Source: Bacillus sp. UNC41MFS5
GTDB lineage: Bacteria; Bacillota; Bacilli; Bacillales_B; DSM-18226
Direction: 5' to 3'
Assembly (NCBI RefSeq): GCF_000686805.1
Contig: NZ_JMLP01000039.1
Location: 1 to 14,410 of the forward strand
DNA: 14,410 nt
The first letter of the stretch is position 1; every line of letters begins with the position of its first letter. Both the position numbers and the translations under genes were made by a program. The notes under the pieces are model-generated. The model saw only the letters and a program-made list of their open reading frames with translations. It was not told the origin of the DNA and did not search any database. Positions 1-6,989 of this stretch are shown here, piece after piece.

Positions 1-144
1 CCCGGTGTTATCCCAGTCTTACAGGCAGGTTGCCCACGTGTTACTCACCCGTCCGCCGCTAGACTCCGAAGAGTCTCGCTCGACTTGCATGTATTAGGCA
101 CGCCGCCAGCGTTCGTCCTGAGCCAGGATCAAACTCTCCAAGAA
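1..144 (-). rRNA. rrs: 16S ribosomal RNA, 5' end only
   Basis: The reverse complement holds the conserved start of bacterial 16S rRNA. The AGAGTTTGATCCTGGCTCAG primer-site sequence occupies about 118-137, followed by GACGAACGCTGGCGGCGTGC and the GGACGGGTGAGTAACACGTG block. The 5' end is set near 144 by placing AGAGTTTG at about position 8 of the mature RNA. The rest of the gene lies beyond the left edge. The V1 hairpin is short (ACTC-TTCG-GAGT), which may help identify the species. This is the first gene of an rrn operon transcribed leftward, in the same place as rrnA of B. subtilis next to bofA. Confidence 0.97.
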
Positions 145-172
145 AGTTGATTAGCTCATTTGTTACGTTGGC

Positions 173-194
173 TTAGTTTCTTAAAAGAAACTAA
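173..194 (-). repeat. Perfect inverted repeat in the 16S leader
   Basis: TTAGTTTCTT and AAGAAACTAA are exact inverted arms around a 2-nt centre. In the leader RNA this would form a hairpin about 30 nt upstream of mature 16S. It may take part in precursor folding or processing; that role is inferred. Confidence 0.6.
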
Positions 195-228
195 AATTTA
201 TTGTTTGTTTGCACGATTTTGTTTGTTT

Positions 229-243
229 AGTTTTCAAAGAACA
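229..243 (-). promoter_or_regulatory. boxA-like antitermination element of the rrn leader
   Basis: The minus strand reads TGTTCTTTGAAAACT, the conserved boxA-type sequence in Bacillus rRNA leaders, where NusB/NusE-type antitermination complexes assemble. It lies downstream of both predicted promoters and about 85 nt upstream of the 16S 5' end. Confidence 0.75.
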
Positions 244-273
244 ATTTCTCTTTCGCCCAAAAGCGACTTTATT

Positions 274-302
274 ATCATATCAAGTTATCAACCAGAAGTC
301 AA
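274..302 (-). promoter_or_regulatory. rrn promoter P2
   Basis: Sigma-A type promoter: -35 TTGACT at 297-302, a 17-nt spacer, -10 TATGAT at 274-279. Transcription would start near 267, just upstream of boxA. Tandem P1/P2 promoters are usual for Bacillus rrn operons. Confidence 0.8.
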
Positions 303-348
303 CAACTTTTTTCTTTCATTTTGCATCGCCTCAGTGACGACTTTTCCT

Positions 349-377
349 ATATTACAGCATATAAAAGCATTGGTCAA
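349..377 (-). promoter_or_regulatory. rrn promoter P1
   Basis: -35 TTGACC at 372-377, a 17-nt spacer, -10 TAATAT at 349-354, 75 nt upstream of P2. The sequence upstream of the -35 (378-410) is almost pure A/T with A and T runs, resembling an UP element. The bofA terminator ends about 32 nt upstream. Confidence 0.8.
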
Positions 378-408
378 TACTTTTTTGGAAATTGATTTTT
401 ATATTTTT

Positions 409-439
409 TCAAAAAGAAAAACCGCCTATTTCAGCGGTT
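409..439 (-). terminator. Terminator after bofA
   Basis: AACCGC and GCGGTT pair around an 8-nt loop (420-439) and are followed on the minus strand by a T-rich tail (TTTTCTTTTTG). It separates the bofA transcript from the rrn P1 promoter. Confidence 0.8.
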
Positions 440-445
440 CACGAT

Positions 446-709
446 TTAGAGTACCCAATGTTGAATAGCAGCTAATGCAATCAGGCCCGGGATTCCTAAA
501 AAGCCTGAAATGGCGGAGGTGGCAAAATTAATCGGCACATGGATACCATAACGGTTTCCTGCTGCATTTAGGAAGAATAAAAATAGCGCTCCTATGACTA
601 ACTTGATTGCAGCTTGACCTGCAAATCGAGCAGGCTTAAAGGGAGCTCCCGTAAATAATAGGATAATTACTAAGCCTCCTAGGATAGATATTACGATAAT
701 TGGTTCCAA
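446..709 (-). CDS. bofA: BofA, inhibitor of pro-sigma-K processing
   Basis: 87 residues, the usual BofA length. Family knowledge: BofA sits in the outer forespore membrane with SpoIVFA and holds the SpoIVFB protease inactive until the forespore signals, delaying sigma-K activation in the mother cell. In the sequence there are two hydrophobic segments (about residues 3-20 and 33-48) and a well conserved C-terminal half with GIHVPINFATSAISGFLGIPG. The start is TTG at 707-709, supported by AAGGGGG at 719-725 with a 9-nt gap; no ATG fits better. It is the last gene before the rrn operon and follows yaaL, matching B. subtilis order. An 85-nt gap with a candidate promoter suggests partly independent expression. 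Confidence 0.93.
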   Translation of the reverse strand: MEPIIVISILGGLVIILLFTGAPFKPARFAGQAAIKLVIGALFLFFLNAAGNRYGIHVPINFATSAISGFLGIPGLIALAAIQHWVL

Positions 710-737
710 AAAAGCTATCCCCCTTCTTAAGTCACTT

Positions 738-765
738 TATTTACAACTTATGTACAAGCTGCCAA
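738..765 (-). promoter_or_regulatory. Candidate bofA promoter
   Basis: -35 TTGGCA at 760-765, a 16-nt spacer, -10 TAAATA at 738-743, about 30 nt upstream of the bofA start. A sigma-E-like reading of the same stretch (CATAAGTT as -10) is also possible, so the sigma factor is uncertain. Confidence 0.4.
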
Positions 766-794
766 GAATAGACCTAAAAAAGGAAATAGCTTAT

Positions 795-1016
795 TTATGA
801 TTTTATTAAATTAACGTTCCGCTGCTTTGCCTCTCTTAAGAGAAAGATATATTTTGCCTCAGCTATTTTCGTTTGACAAATCACTTCGTCAGAAGGATCG
901 AAACTTTTCTCTAACAGCAACTTTTCTTGCTGCCAATGTTCTTTAAATCGATTCAACTGCACTAAAAGCTTTTCATTATACTCTTTACGAAGCCGCCCTT
1001 TACGCTGAAAAAACAT
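795..1016 (-). CDS. yaaL: YaaL family protein (DUF2508)
   Basis: 73 residues, small, highly charged and probably helical, with no signal peptide or membrane segment. It matches the YaaL/DUF2508 family by size, by position between recR and bofA, and by its N-terminal FFQRKGRLRKEYNEKLL pattern. The function of the family is not known to me. The ATG start at 1014-1016 is preceded by GGAGGA about 7 nt away. It begins 21 nt after the recR stop, so co-transcription with recR is likely. Confidence 0.88.
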   Translation of the reverse strand: MFFQRKGRLRKEYNEKLLVQLNRFKEHWQQEKLLLEKSFDPSDEVICQTKIAEAKYIFLLREAKQRNVNLIKS

Positions 1017-1037
1017 CGTTGATTCCTCCGCGTCTTC

Positions 1038-1634
1038 TTAAAATTCTCTTCGGCCCTCAATCGCTTTGGATAAAGTAACCTCATCTGCATATTCAAGATC
1101 CCCGCCAACTGGAAGTCCATGAGCAATTCTTGTTGTTTTAATTCCCGAGGGTTTTAATAAACGGGAAATGTACATGGCCGTTGCTTCCCCCTCGATATTA
1201 GGGTTTGTCGCTAAGATTACTTCTATTATATTTTCATCTTGAAGTCGCTTTAAGAGGCTTGGAATATTGATATCCTCAGGTCCGATCCCATCCATAGGCG
1301 AAATGGCCCCATGAAGGACATGGTACAATCCATTGAATTCCTTCATTTTTTCCATCGCAATCACATCTTTAGGATCTTGGACAACACAGATGATACTCTT
1401 ATCGCGGCGCACGTCTTCACAAATGTAACAAGGATCTTGATCTGTTATATGACCGCAGACAGAACAATATGTTAAATTCCGTTTGGCATTGACAAGTGCT
1501 TTAGCAAAATCAAGCACCGTATCTTCTTTCATACTTAAGACGAAAAAAGCCAGACGACCGGCCGTTTTAGGACCGATACCTGGCAGCTTCATAAAGCTGT
1601 CAATCAGCTTTGAAATTGGTTCTGGATAATGCAT
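1038..1634 (-). CDS. recR: Recombination mediator protein RecR
   Basis: 198 residues, full length. RecR works with RecO (and RecF) to load RecA onto SSB-coated single-stranded DNA during gap repair. Visible domains: an N-terminal helix-hairpin-helix ([11 protein letters not shown], 17-27), a four-cysteine zinc finger (C57, C60, C69, C72), a Toprim domain (about 80-175) and the C-terminal [12 protein letters not shown] motif (173-184). The ATG start has AGGAGAGG upstream. It lies 17 nt after yaaK. Linkage dnaX-yaaK-recR is widely conserved and suggests one transcript serving replication and repair. Confidence 0.97.
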   Translation of the reverse strand: MHYPEPISKLIDSFMKLPGIGPKTAGRLAFFVLSMKEDTVLDFAKALVNAKRNLTYCSVCGHITDQDPCYICEDVRRDKSIICVVQDPKDVIAMEKMKEFNGLYHVLHGAISPMDGIGPEDINIPSLLKRLQDENIIEVILATNPNIEGEATAMYISRLLKPSGIKTTRIAHGLPVGGDLEYADEVTLSKAIEGRREF

Positions 1635-1651
1635 CTTTTGCTATTCCTCTC

Positions 1652-1975
1652 CTAAAAAGGAAGGTTCATTCCTTTTGTAAATTGCCCCATCGTACTGTTT
1701 GTTAACTCTTCTACCTTTTTAAGAGCATCATTTGTAGCAGCTAAAACAAGGTCTTGAAGCATTTCTACATCATCCGGGTCAACGGCCTCAGGTTTAATAA
1801 TTACATCGACTACTTCCTTATGTCCTGTAACAATGACAGTAACCATACCACCGCCAGCAGTTCCTTCAATCTTTTTTTCACCTAATTCTTCTTGTGCCTC
1901 TGCCATTTTCTTTTGCATCTTTTGCATTTGTTTCATCATATTCTGCATATTTCCCATTCCGCCACCACGCATCAT
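1652..1975 (-). CDS. yaaK: YbaB/EbfC family nucleoid-associated protein
   Basis: 107 residues with the chosen start. The family forms small dimeric DNA-binding proteins, often encoded between dnaX and recR. The sequence shows a Met/Gln/Lys-rich helix (about 8-35), then [10 protein letters not shown] and the conserved [13 protein letters not shown] and [11 protein letters not shown] blocks. Three ATGs are close together. GGAGG at 1985-1989 is only 3 nt from the first (1979-1981), but 9 nt from the one at 1973-1975 and 12 nt from the one at 1970-1972, so 1975 is preferred. Starting at MRGG (1972), the form I recall for B. subtilis YaaK, is the alternative. Confidence 0.93.
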   Translation of the reverse strand: MMRGGGMGNMQNMMKQMQKMQKKMAEAQEELGEKKIEGTAGGGMVTVIVTGHKEVVDVIIKPEAVDPDDVEMLQDLVLAATNDALKKVEELTNSTMGQFTKGMNLPF

Positions 1976-2002
1976 TACCATCTACCTCCAATTAATTAGT
2001 TA

Positions 2003-3691
2003 TTAGTCAATAATTTCCACAAATTCTTCGCCAAATAATTTTTTAGCCTCAGCAATATGTGGTTCTTCTTCCTTAGGTACTTCACTGGTTTCACCTTCAG
2101 CACCTTCATGGCTATTCAAAAAGCTTTCGCGAATTGGCAGCCACTGGTCTTCCGGGACACCTAAGATTGTAAATCTTTTGCCTGCTAATTTATTTAAAGC
2201 GGCGATAACTGCATCCAGAAAATCTGCTCGACTCATCGCCATCTGGCAAATCATTTCATGCTTAAATTTTATGATAAAAGCAGTTGCTGATGCGGCGATA
2301 GGCTCGGCATCGTTTAATAGGGCAGCTTGTGATTTTAACAGACTTGCCCGCAATTCTGCCCAATTAGATTTAATCAGATTCAAATCGCTTTTTGTAGCCT
2401 GCTTTAACACTTCATTTATTTTTCCGACCGCCGGTTGAAATGCCTTTTTCGCAGATCTTTGGGCTGGCTTTTGTGTTTGCTGCACTGCCTCTTGCGGAGA
2501 TGCTGTTACACCATTCGCCTTTAAATGCTCGAGCTCCATCTCCAATTGACCGATTCTTGTTAACAACTGGTCAATTTGAGCAGGCTGCGCCTGTGCCGTC
2601 TGCTTGACTTCCATTTGACACAGCTTAACAATCGCCACCTCAAGAAAAATTCTTGGATGATTGGTCCAACGCATTTCTTGTTGTGTTTTATTCAAGAGAT
2701 CAATCAATTGATAAATCTGATCTGTTGATATCGTTTCAGCGATGGTTCGAAAATCATCATCCAGCATTACTCTTTCCAGCGATTCTTCAAGGTTTGGTGC
2801 CGTTTTATATAGAAGCATGTCGCGATAAAACAAGATTAAATCCTCAATAAATCGCATCGGGTCTTTTCCATGAAATAAAAGCTCATCCAACGCTGCTAAG
2901 CCGTTTGCAACATCCTTTTCCCGGAATGCCAAAGCAAGCTTATTTAAAAAACCCTGCGAAACCGACCCTGTAACCGTTAGCGCATCTTCAATTGCAACAT
3001 GGTCCTGGCTATACGATATCGCCTGATCCAATAGACTAAGCGCATCACGCATCCCGCCATCAGCTGCCCGAGCAATCAATTGAAGGGCACGCTCATCACA
3101 ATCAATTCCGGATTCCTCCACAATCAATTTCATCCGATTGACGATTGCCCCAGCTGTAATGCGTCTAAAATCAAAACGTTGACATCTCGAAATAATCGTT
3201 AAGGGGATTTTATGAGGTTCTGTTGTAGCTAAGATAAAAATGACATGCTTCGGCGGTTCTTCTAAAGTTTTTAGCAAGGCATTAAAAGCGCTAATGGATA
3301 GCATATGCACTTCATCAATAATATAGACTTTGTAGTTTACAGCTGTTGGTGCAAATCTTACCTTATCCAGGACATCACGCATTTCTTCCACACGTGAGTT
3401 TGAAGCCGCATCAAATTCTAACACATCTGAAATCGTTCCATCAGTTATTCCGCGGCAGGCTGCACATTCGTTACAAGGTTCTGAAACAGGTGACTGCTCA
3501 CAGTTAATCGCCTTTGCTAATATTTTAGCTGCACTTGTTTTCCCTGTTCCTCTTGGGCCGGAAAAAAGATACGCATGTGATATTTTTTGCTGAAGCAGGG
3601 CGTTTTGTAATGTCTTGGTTACATGTTCTTGTCCTACTACATCGAGAAATGTTTGAGGCCGCCAAACACGATATAAAGCTTGATACGCCAA
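2003..3691 (-). CDS. dnaX: DNA polymerase III subunit tau (clamp loader)
   Basis: 562 residues from a TTG start at 3689-3691. DnaX is the ATPase core of the clamp loader, which places the beta clamp on primed DNA and ties it to the polymerase. Domains: a AAA+ core with Walker A GPRGTGKTS (45-53), a zinc module of four cysteines (C64, C73, C76, C79), Walker B DEVH (126-129) and the SRC motif near 168, then the collar and a long C-terminal tau region. A frame from GTG at 3698-3700 is open, but AAGGGGG (3702-3708) would be 1 nt from that codon. It is 10 nt from the TTG, which gives MAYQALYRVW, aligned with the MSYQALYRVF start I recall for B. subtilis DnaX. It heads the dnaX-yaaK-recR cluster. 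Confidence 0.95.
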   Translation of the reverse strand: MAYQALYRVWRPQTFLDVVGQEHVTKTLQNALLQQKISHAYLFSGPRGTGKTSAAKILAKAINCEQSPVSEPCNECAACRGITDGTISDVLEFDAASNSRVEEMRDVLDKVRFAPTAVNYKVYIIDEVHMLSISAFNALLKTLEEPPKHVIFILATTEPHKIPLTIISRCQRFDFRRITAGAIVNRMKLIVEESGIDCDERALQLIARAADGGMRDALSLLDQAISYSQDHVAIEDALTVTGSVSQGFLNKLALAFREKDVANGLAALDELLFHGKDPMRFIEDLILFYRDMLLYKTAPNLEESLERVMLDDDFRTIAETISTDQIYQLIDLLNKTQQEMRWTNHPRIFLEVAIVKLCQMEVKQTAQAQPAQIDQLLTRIGQLEMELEHLKANGVTASPQEAVQQTQKPAQRSAKKAFQPAVGKINEVLKQATKSDLNLIKSNWAELRASLLKSQAALLNDAEPIAASATAFIIKFKHEMICQMAMSRADFLDAVIAALNKLAGKRFTILGVPEDQWLPIRESFLNSHEGAEGETSEVPKEEEPHIAEAKKLFGEEFVEIID

Positions 3692-3728
3692 TTGACACAC
3701 GCCCCCTTCAAAATTTTCATTCCTTTTT

Positions 3729-3758
3729 ATTATACCTTAATCATTTTGCTTTTTACAA
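3729..3758 (-). promoter_or_regulatory. Candidate dnaX promoter
   Basis: -10 TATAAT at 3729-3734 with -35 TTGTAA at 3753-3758 (18-nt spacer). The start site would be near 3722, leaving a leader of about 30 nt. It lies directly after the scr terminator. Confidence 0.6.
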
Positions 3759-3778
3759 AATGAATCTATTTAATGTGC

Positions 3779-3809
3779 AAAAAAACTCACCCCAAGTCTG
3801 AGATGAGTT
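3779..3809 (-). terminator. Terminator of the SRP RNA gene
   Basis: A 10-bp stem including two G-U pairs (arms 3784-3793 and 3800-3809, 6-nt loop), followed on the minus strand by seven T (3779-3785 on the plus strand are A). Confidence 0.85.
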
Positions 3810-3825
3810 AATTTATGTAATATAA

Positions 3826-4098
3826 CTGCCGTGCACCTTCCGTCGACTAACGCCCATAAGCGTTACTTAAGCAGTTAGCTCGGCCCAGGCCACCCTGCGG
3901 CACATGGGAGCGTCCACTTAATGCTGCTTCCTTCCGGACCTGACATGGTTCATGGATTCCCATTGCGCAGGACCAGGGCGTCAACACCACTTACTTAAGG
4001 CAGACCCTACAGGTCGTTAGCCTCGGGAAGGGATTCAGTCCCGCTAGAGCGGATTGCGGGTACAGGGCACCGCTACCTCCCCACCTAGCACGGCAAAG
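3826..4098 (-). ncRNA. scr: Signal recognition particle RNA (scRNA, large Bacillus type)
   Basis: The minus strand carries the invariant SRP S-domain hairpin (GTCAGGTCCGGAAGGAAGCA, ending near 3922) that binds Ffh. It also has the Alu-type 5' region (GCCGTGCTAGGTGGGGAGG) characteristic of the Bacillus RNA of about 270 nt. The predicted termini pair exactly (GCCGTGC with GCACGGC). Ends at 3826 and 4098 are estimates from that pairing and give 273 nt, close to the 271 nt of B. subtilis scRNA. In B. subtilis the precursor is trimmed by RNase III, so both ends may differ by some bases. It functions with Ffh and FtsY in co-translational membrane targeting. The tadA - scr - dnaX order is conserved. 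Confidence 0.95.
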
Positions 4099-4116
4099 TT
4101 GATACCAAAGTTATGT

Positions 4117-4131
4117 GCGTCACTATGACGC
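4117..4131 (-). other. Hairpin at the predicted 5' end of the scr precursor
   Basis: GCGTCA and TGACGC pair exactly around a 3-nt loop, at or within a base or two of the predicted start of the scr transcript. It is upstream of the mature RNA and would be removed on processing. Confidence 0.5.
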
Positions 4132-4137
4132 TTTCTT

Positions 4138-4166
4138 AGTATACAAATATTCTCGTAAAAAAGCAA
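4138..4166 (-). promoter_or_regulatory. scr promoter
   Basis: -35 TTGCTT at 4161-4166, a 17-nt spacer, -10 TATACT at 4138-4143. The -35 lies 3 nt past the tadA stop. No terminator is visible between tadA and scr, so some read-through is possible. Confidence 0.75.
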
Positions 4167-4169
4167 TCC

Positions 4170-4691
4170 TTATTCTTTGTCATTTTTTGTAAGGTTGTCT
4201 TCCTTCATTTTTTTTGCTGCCTTTTTTCGCTCTCTTATTTTCCGAAAAAAATCGGAGAGCAGCTGCCCGCACTCTCTTTCTAAAACACCGCTAGTAACTT
4301 CGCTTTGATGATTAAAGCGGTCATCTTCCAATAGATTCATCAGTGTCCCTGCACAGCCGCCCTTAGGGTCAGCCGCGCCGTATACCACCCTTTTCACTCG
4401 AGATAAAATAATCGCTCCTGCACACATTGGGCAAGGCTCCAACGTGACATATAATGTAGATTCCTCAAGACGCCATGTACCCGTCTCTCTACAAGCTTGA
4501 TCAATCGCTATTAGCTCAGCATGTGCAACAGCATTTTGTTCAGTCTCCCGTAGATTATGGGCCCGAGCGACTATTTTCCCGTCCATGACGAGCACTGCAC
4601 CAATCGGTACCTCATCTATGGCTTCAGCCTTTTTGGCTTCCTTTATCGCTTCCTTCATATAATACTCATCAATTGTCTGCTCATCTATCAT
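4170..4691 (-). CDS. tadA: tRNA adenosine(34) deaminase TadA
   Basis: 173 residues. TadA deaminates A34 to inosine in the anticodon of tRNA-Arg(ACG), allowing decoding of CGU/CGC/CGA. Zinc-site motifs of the cytidine deaminase fold are present: H57-A-E59, with E59 the proton shuttle, and P86-C87-P-M-C90. The YGAADPKGGCAGTLMNLL block is typical of the family. The C-terminus is a Lys-rich tail slightly longer than I recall for B. subtilis TadA. The ATG at 4689-4691 has AAAGGGG with a 7-nt gap. It is divergent from sleL and upstream of scr; B. subtilis yaaI, which lies between yaaH and tadA there, is absent. Confidence 0.96.
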   Translation of the reverse strand: MIDEQTIDEYYMKEAIKEAKKAEAIDEVPIGAVLVMDGKIVARAHNLRETEQNAVAHAELIAIDQACRETGTWRLEESTLYVTLEPCPMCAGAIILSRVKRVVYGAADPKGGCAGTLMNLLEDDRFNHQSEVTSGVLERECGQLLSDFFRKIRERKKAAKKMKEDNLTKNDKE

Positions 4692-4771
4692 GATAATTCC
4701 CCTTTACTTTTCCCATGGTCCCATTATTACCAAAATGGAGTTTCCTAGTGCTTCAGATGAAATTTATAAGC

Positions 4772-4780
4772 ATTATATCA
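4772..4780 (-). promoter_or_regulatory. tadA promoter (extended -10)
   Basis: TGATATAAT: consensus -10 TATAAT at 4772-4777 with the TGn extension. The -35 position (TGAGTG) is poor, as is common for extended -10 promoters. The leader would be about 75 nt. Confidence 0.6.
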
Positions 4781-4806
4781 TTTATCCGTTTCCTCACTCA
4801 TAAAAT
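4778..4806 (+). promoter_or_regulatory. Candidate sigma-E promoter of sleL
   Basis: TCATTTA at 4778-4784 and CATAAAAT at 4799-4806 with a 14-nt spacer resemble the sigma-E consensus (-35 near TCATATT, -10 near CATACAAT). The start site would be near 4813, upstream of the sleL ribosome site. B. subtilis yaaH is a sigma-E mother-cell gene, which supports the assignment. Confidence 0.5.
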
Positions 4807-4840
4807 AGTTGCAACGCATATTTGCTTAGGAGGGATTAGG

Positions 4841-6127
4841 ATGCAAATCCATGTGATAAAGAGAAATGAATCCTTAACTACAATTGCTAGAACTTATCAT
4901 ACAACCGTAAAGGACATCGTAGAGGCCAACGATTTACCGAATCCAAATAATCTTGTGATTGGACAGTCAATTGTCATTCCGATTATTGGACACTTTTACT
5001 TCGTGCAGTCAGGCGATACTTTATTCACCATCTCAAGAAAGTTTGGCGTCCCTTACCAGGAGCTTGCCTCCATCAACCGGATTAATCCTAACCAGCCGCT
5101 TACTATTGGTTTCCGTCTCTATGTTCCGCAAGGCAAGAAGAGAAACGCCGAATTTAACGCGTACGTTGAACCGCGCGGCACTACCGTAGCTCCTATTTTA
5201 GAGTCGAGTGCCCGCGAGGCCGCACCCTATTTAACCTATTTAGCCCCATTCAGTTTTCAAGTCCGCCGTGATGGCACACTGAAAGCACCCTTGCTGAATC
5301 AATTTCCCGCCATAGCCAAAGCCAACCGCAATGTGTTAATGATGGTTATTAACAATCAAGAGAATGATCAATTTAGTGACGAACTTGGAAGAATCTTATT
5401 GAATAATATTGCCATTCAAGATAAATTTCTGGATAATATTGTCGCAACTGCTAAGCAGTATGGATTCCGGGATATTCACTTTGACTTTGAGTTTTTGCGC
5501 CCGGCTGACCGGGAGGCCTATAATCGCTTTTTACGAAAAGCAAAGCAAAGATTTGCAAAGGAAGGCTGGCTCATGTCAACTGCCCTTGCCCCAAAGACCA
5601 GTGCCACTCAAAAGGGAAAATGGTATGAGGGACATGATTATAAAGCCCATGGGGAAATCGCAGACTTTGTCGTGATTATGACCTATGAGTGGGGATATAG
5701 CGGAGGCCCCGCAATGGCTGTCTCTCCCATCGATCAAGTGAGAAGAGTGTTGGAATATGCTGTCACTGAGATCCCACCGAATAAGATTATGATGGGGCAA
5801 AATCTCTATGGCTATGATTGGACACTTCCATTCGTGCAAGGGTCCGTAGCTAGGGCAGTAAGTCCACAGCAAGCGATACAGCTCGCCGCAAGGCACAATG
5901 TCCCGATACAATATGACACCAAGGCCCAAGCGCCATTTTTTAGATATTCAGATGCAGGCAGGCAGCATGAGGTTTGGTTTGAGGACGCCCGCTCGATTCA
6001 AGCCAAATTTGATTTAATTAAAGAGTTAAATATTAGAGGGATGAGTTACTGGAAGCTCGGTCTTGCCTTCCCGCAAAATTGGCTGTTAATCGTCAACAAC
6101 TTCAATGTCACTAAACATGTACCCTAA
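4841..6127 (+). CDS. sleL: SleL/YaaH-type spore cortex-lytic N-acetylglucosaminidase
   Basis: 428 residues. SleL-type enzymes (YaaH in B. subtilis) are spore proteins that act on muramic-lactam cortex fragments during germination. Two N-terminal LysM peptidoglycan-binding modules (about 2-48 and 51-96) precede a glycoside hydrolase family 18 domain (about 110-425). The GH18 active-site strand is DIHFDFE, with D211, D215 and the catalytic acid E217. No classical signal peptide is seen, as expected for a protein made in the mother cell. The start is ATG at 4841 with AGGAGGG at 4828-4834 (6-nt gap). The frame is open back to 4715, but that extension lacks a ribosome site and would give a non-homologous leader before the first LysM. 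A strong terminator follows. Confidence 0.95.
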   Translation: MQIHVIKRNESLTTIARTYHTTVKDIVEANDLPNPNNLVIGQSIVIPIIGHFYFVQSGDTLFTISRKFGVPYQELASINRINPNQPLTIGFRLYVPQGKKRNAEFNAYVEPRGTTVAPILESSAREAAPYLTYLAPFSFQVRRDGTLKAPLLNQFPAIAKANRNVLMMVINNQENDQFSDELGRILLNNIAIQDKFLDNIVATAKQYGFRDIHFDFEFLRPADREAYNRFLRKAKQRFAKEGWLMSTALAPKTSATQKGKWYEGHDYKAHGEIADFVVIMTYEWGYSGGPAMAVSPIDQVRRVLEYAVTEIPPNKIMMGQNLYGYDWTLPFVQGSVARAVSPQQAIQLAARHNVPIQYDTKAQAPFFRYSDAGRQHEVWFEDARSIQAKFDLIKELNIRGMSYWKLGLAFPQNWLLIVNNFNVTKHVP

Positions 6128-6142
6128 ATAAAATTATTCTAC

Positions 6143-6170
6143 AAAAACTGCCGTGATTCGGCAGTTTTTT
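6143..6170 (+). terminator. Terminator after sleL
   Basis: AAAAACTGCCG and CGGCAGTTTTT form an 11-bp stem with a 5-nt loop, ending in a run of six T. Confidence 0.9.
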
Positions 6171-6177
6171 CATATAT

Positions 6178-6205
6178 TTGACATAAAACATATTTCTTCT
6201 AAATT
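6178..6205 (+). promoter_or_regulatory. Candidate promoter of the deoxynucleoside kinase operon
   Basis: -35 TTGACA at 6178-6183, a 16-nt spacer, -10 TAAATT at 6200-6205. A second candidate is an extended -10 (TGATAAAAT) at 6233-6241. Which is used cannot be told from the sequence. Confidence 0.5.
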
Positions 6206-6326
6206 TTCCTTATCCCTTCCTGGGTAAGATTATGATAAAATAAATCTTGCGTGTTTTTTTGTGACTAAATATCCAGATGATCTGGTGAAACATAGAGTGA
6301 AGGTAGCTTTCGAAGGAGGACTTGCA

Positions 6327-6974
6327 ATGGGGGATACACCCTTTATTACCGTTGAAGGGCCGATTGGTGTTGGAAAAACATCACTTGCAAAAGCCATTTC
6401 AGCGCAATTTAAATTTGCATTACTTAAAGAGATTGTTGATGAGAATCCATTTTTAGGGAAATTCTATGAAAATATTGAAGAGTGGAGTTTTCAAACGGAA
6501 ATGTTCTTCCTCTGCAATCGCTTTAAGCAACTAGGGGATATCAATACCCATTTCTTAACTCAAAATCAATCCGTCGTAGCGGATTATCATATCTTTAAAA
6601 ATTTAATTTTTGCGAAGCGTTCATTAAATCTGGACGAGTATCAAAAATATGATAAAATTTATCAAATTCTAACTGAAGATATGCCGAAGCCTAATGTCAT
6701 TATTTATTTAAATGCCAGCTTAGATACACTTCTAAAACGAATTAAAATAAGAGGGCGTGAAGTGGAAAAGAATATTAGCCCCTTATATTTAGAACAGTTA
6801 TCGCTCGATTATGAAGAATCAATGACGATTTTTGAAAAAGAACATCCAGAAATACCCGTTCTTCGCTTTAGCGGAGACGAATTGGATTTTGTCAAAAATG
6901 AACAAGATTTAAACCATATTTTTGGACAATTATCATTAGCATTAAAAAAAAGCAGCTGGACTAAAACATTATAG
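6327..6974 (+). CDS. dgk: Deoxyguanosine kinase
   Basis: 215 residues. Salvage enzyme phosphorylating deoxyguanosine to dGMP. P-loop GPIGVGKT (11-18), the EIVDENP segment (35-41), a DYH motif (86-88) in place of the DRS found in many relatives, and the LID region with RIKIRGRE (138-145) mark the deoxynucleoside kinase family. The sequence resembles B. subtilis Dgk throughout (EMFFLCNR, ADYHI, DLPKPN-like). The start is ATG at 6327 with AAGGAGGA at 6313-6320 (6-nt gap). The frame is open upstream to a GTG at 6261, but that extension runs through the ribosome site. The kinase gene downstream starts 15 nt after the stop, so the two form an operon. Confidence 0.92.
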   Translation: MGDTPFITVEGPIGVGKTSLAKAISAQFKFALLKEIVDENPFLGKFYENIEEWSFQTEMFFLCNRFKQLGDINTHFLTQNQSVVADYHIFKNLIFAKRSLNLDEYQKYDKIYQILTEDMPKPNVIIYLNASLDTLLKRIKIRGREVEKNISPLYLEQLSLDYEESMTIFEKEHPEIPVLRFSGDELDFVKNEQDLNHIFGQLSLALKKSSWTKTL

Positions 6975-6989
6975 ATCAGGGGGATGTTA

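Noticed and set aside
160..468. Open frame of 102 codons on the plus strand
   Set aside because: It runs antisense through the rrn leader and promoters and into bofA; its length is due to A/T-rich sequence, and no ribosome site precedes it.
2444..2450. Programmed frameshift in dnaX making a gamma form, as in E. coli
   Set aside because: The run reads G-AAA-AAG in frame, not the strong A-AAA-AAG slip site, and no clear stimulatory hairpin follows. Bacillus is known to make tau only.
4715..4840. Extended N-terminus of SleL
   Set aside because: There is no ribosome site; it crosses the tadA/sleL promoter region and precedes a clear AGGAGGG-ATG start at the first LysM module.
6261..6326. Extended N-terminus of Dgk from GTG
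   Set aside because: The extension contains the ribosome site AAGGAGGA of the real start and has no match to the family.
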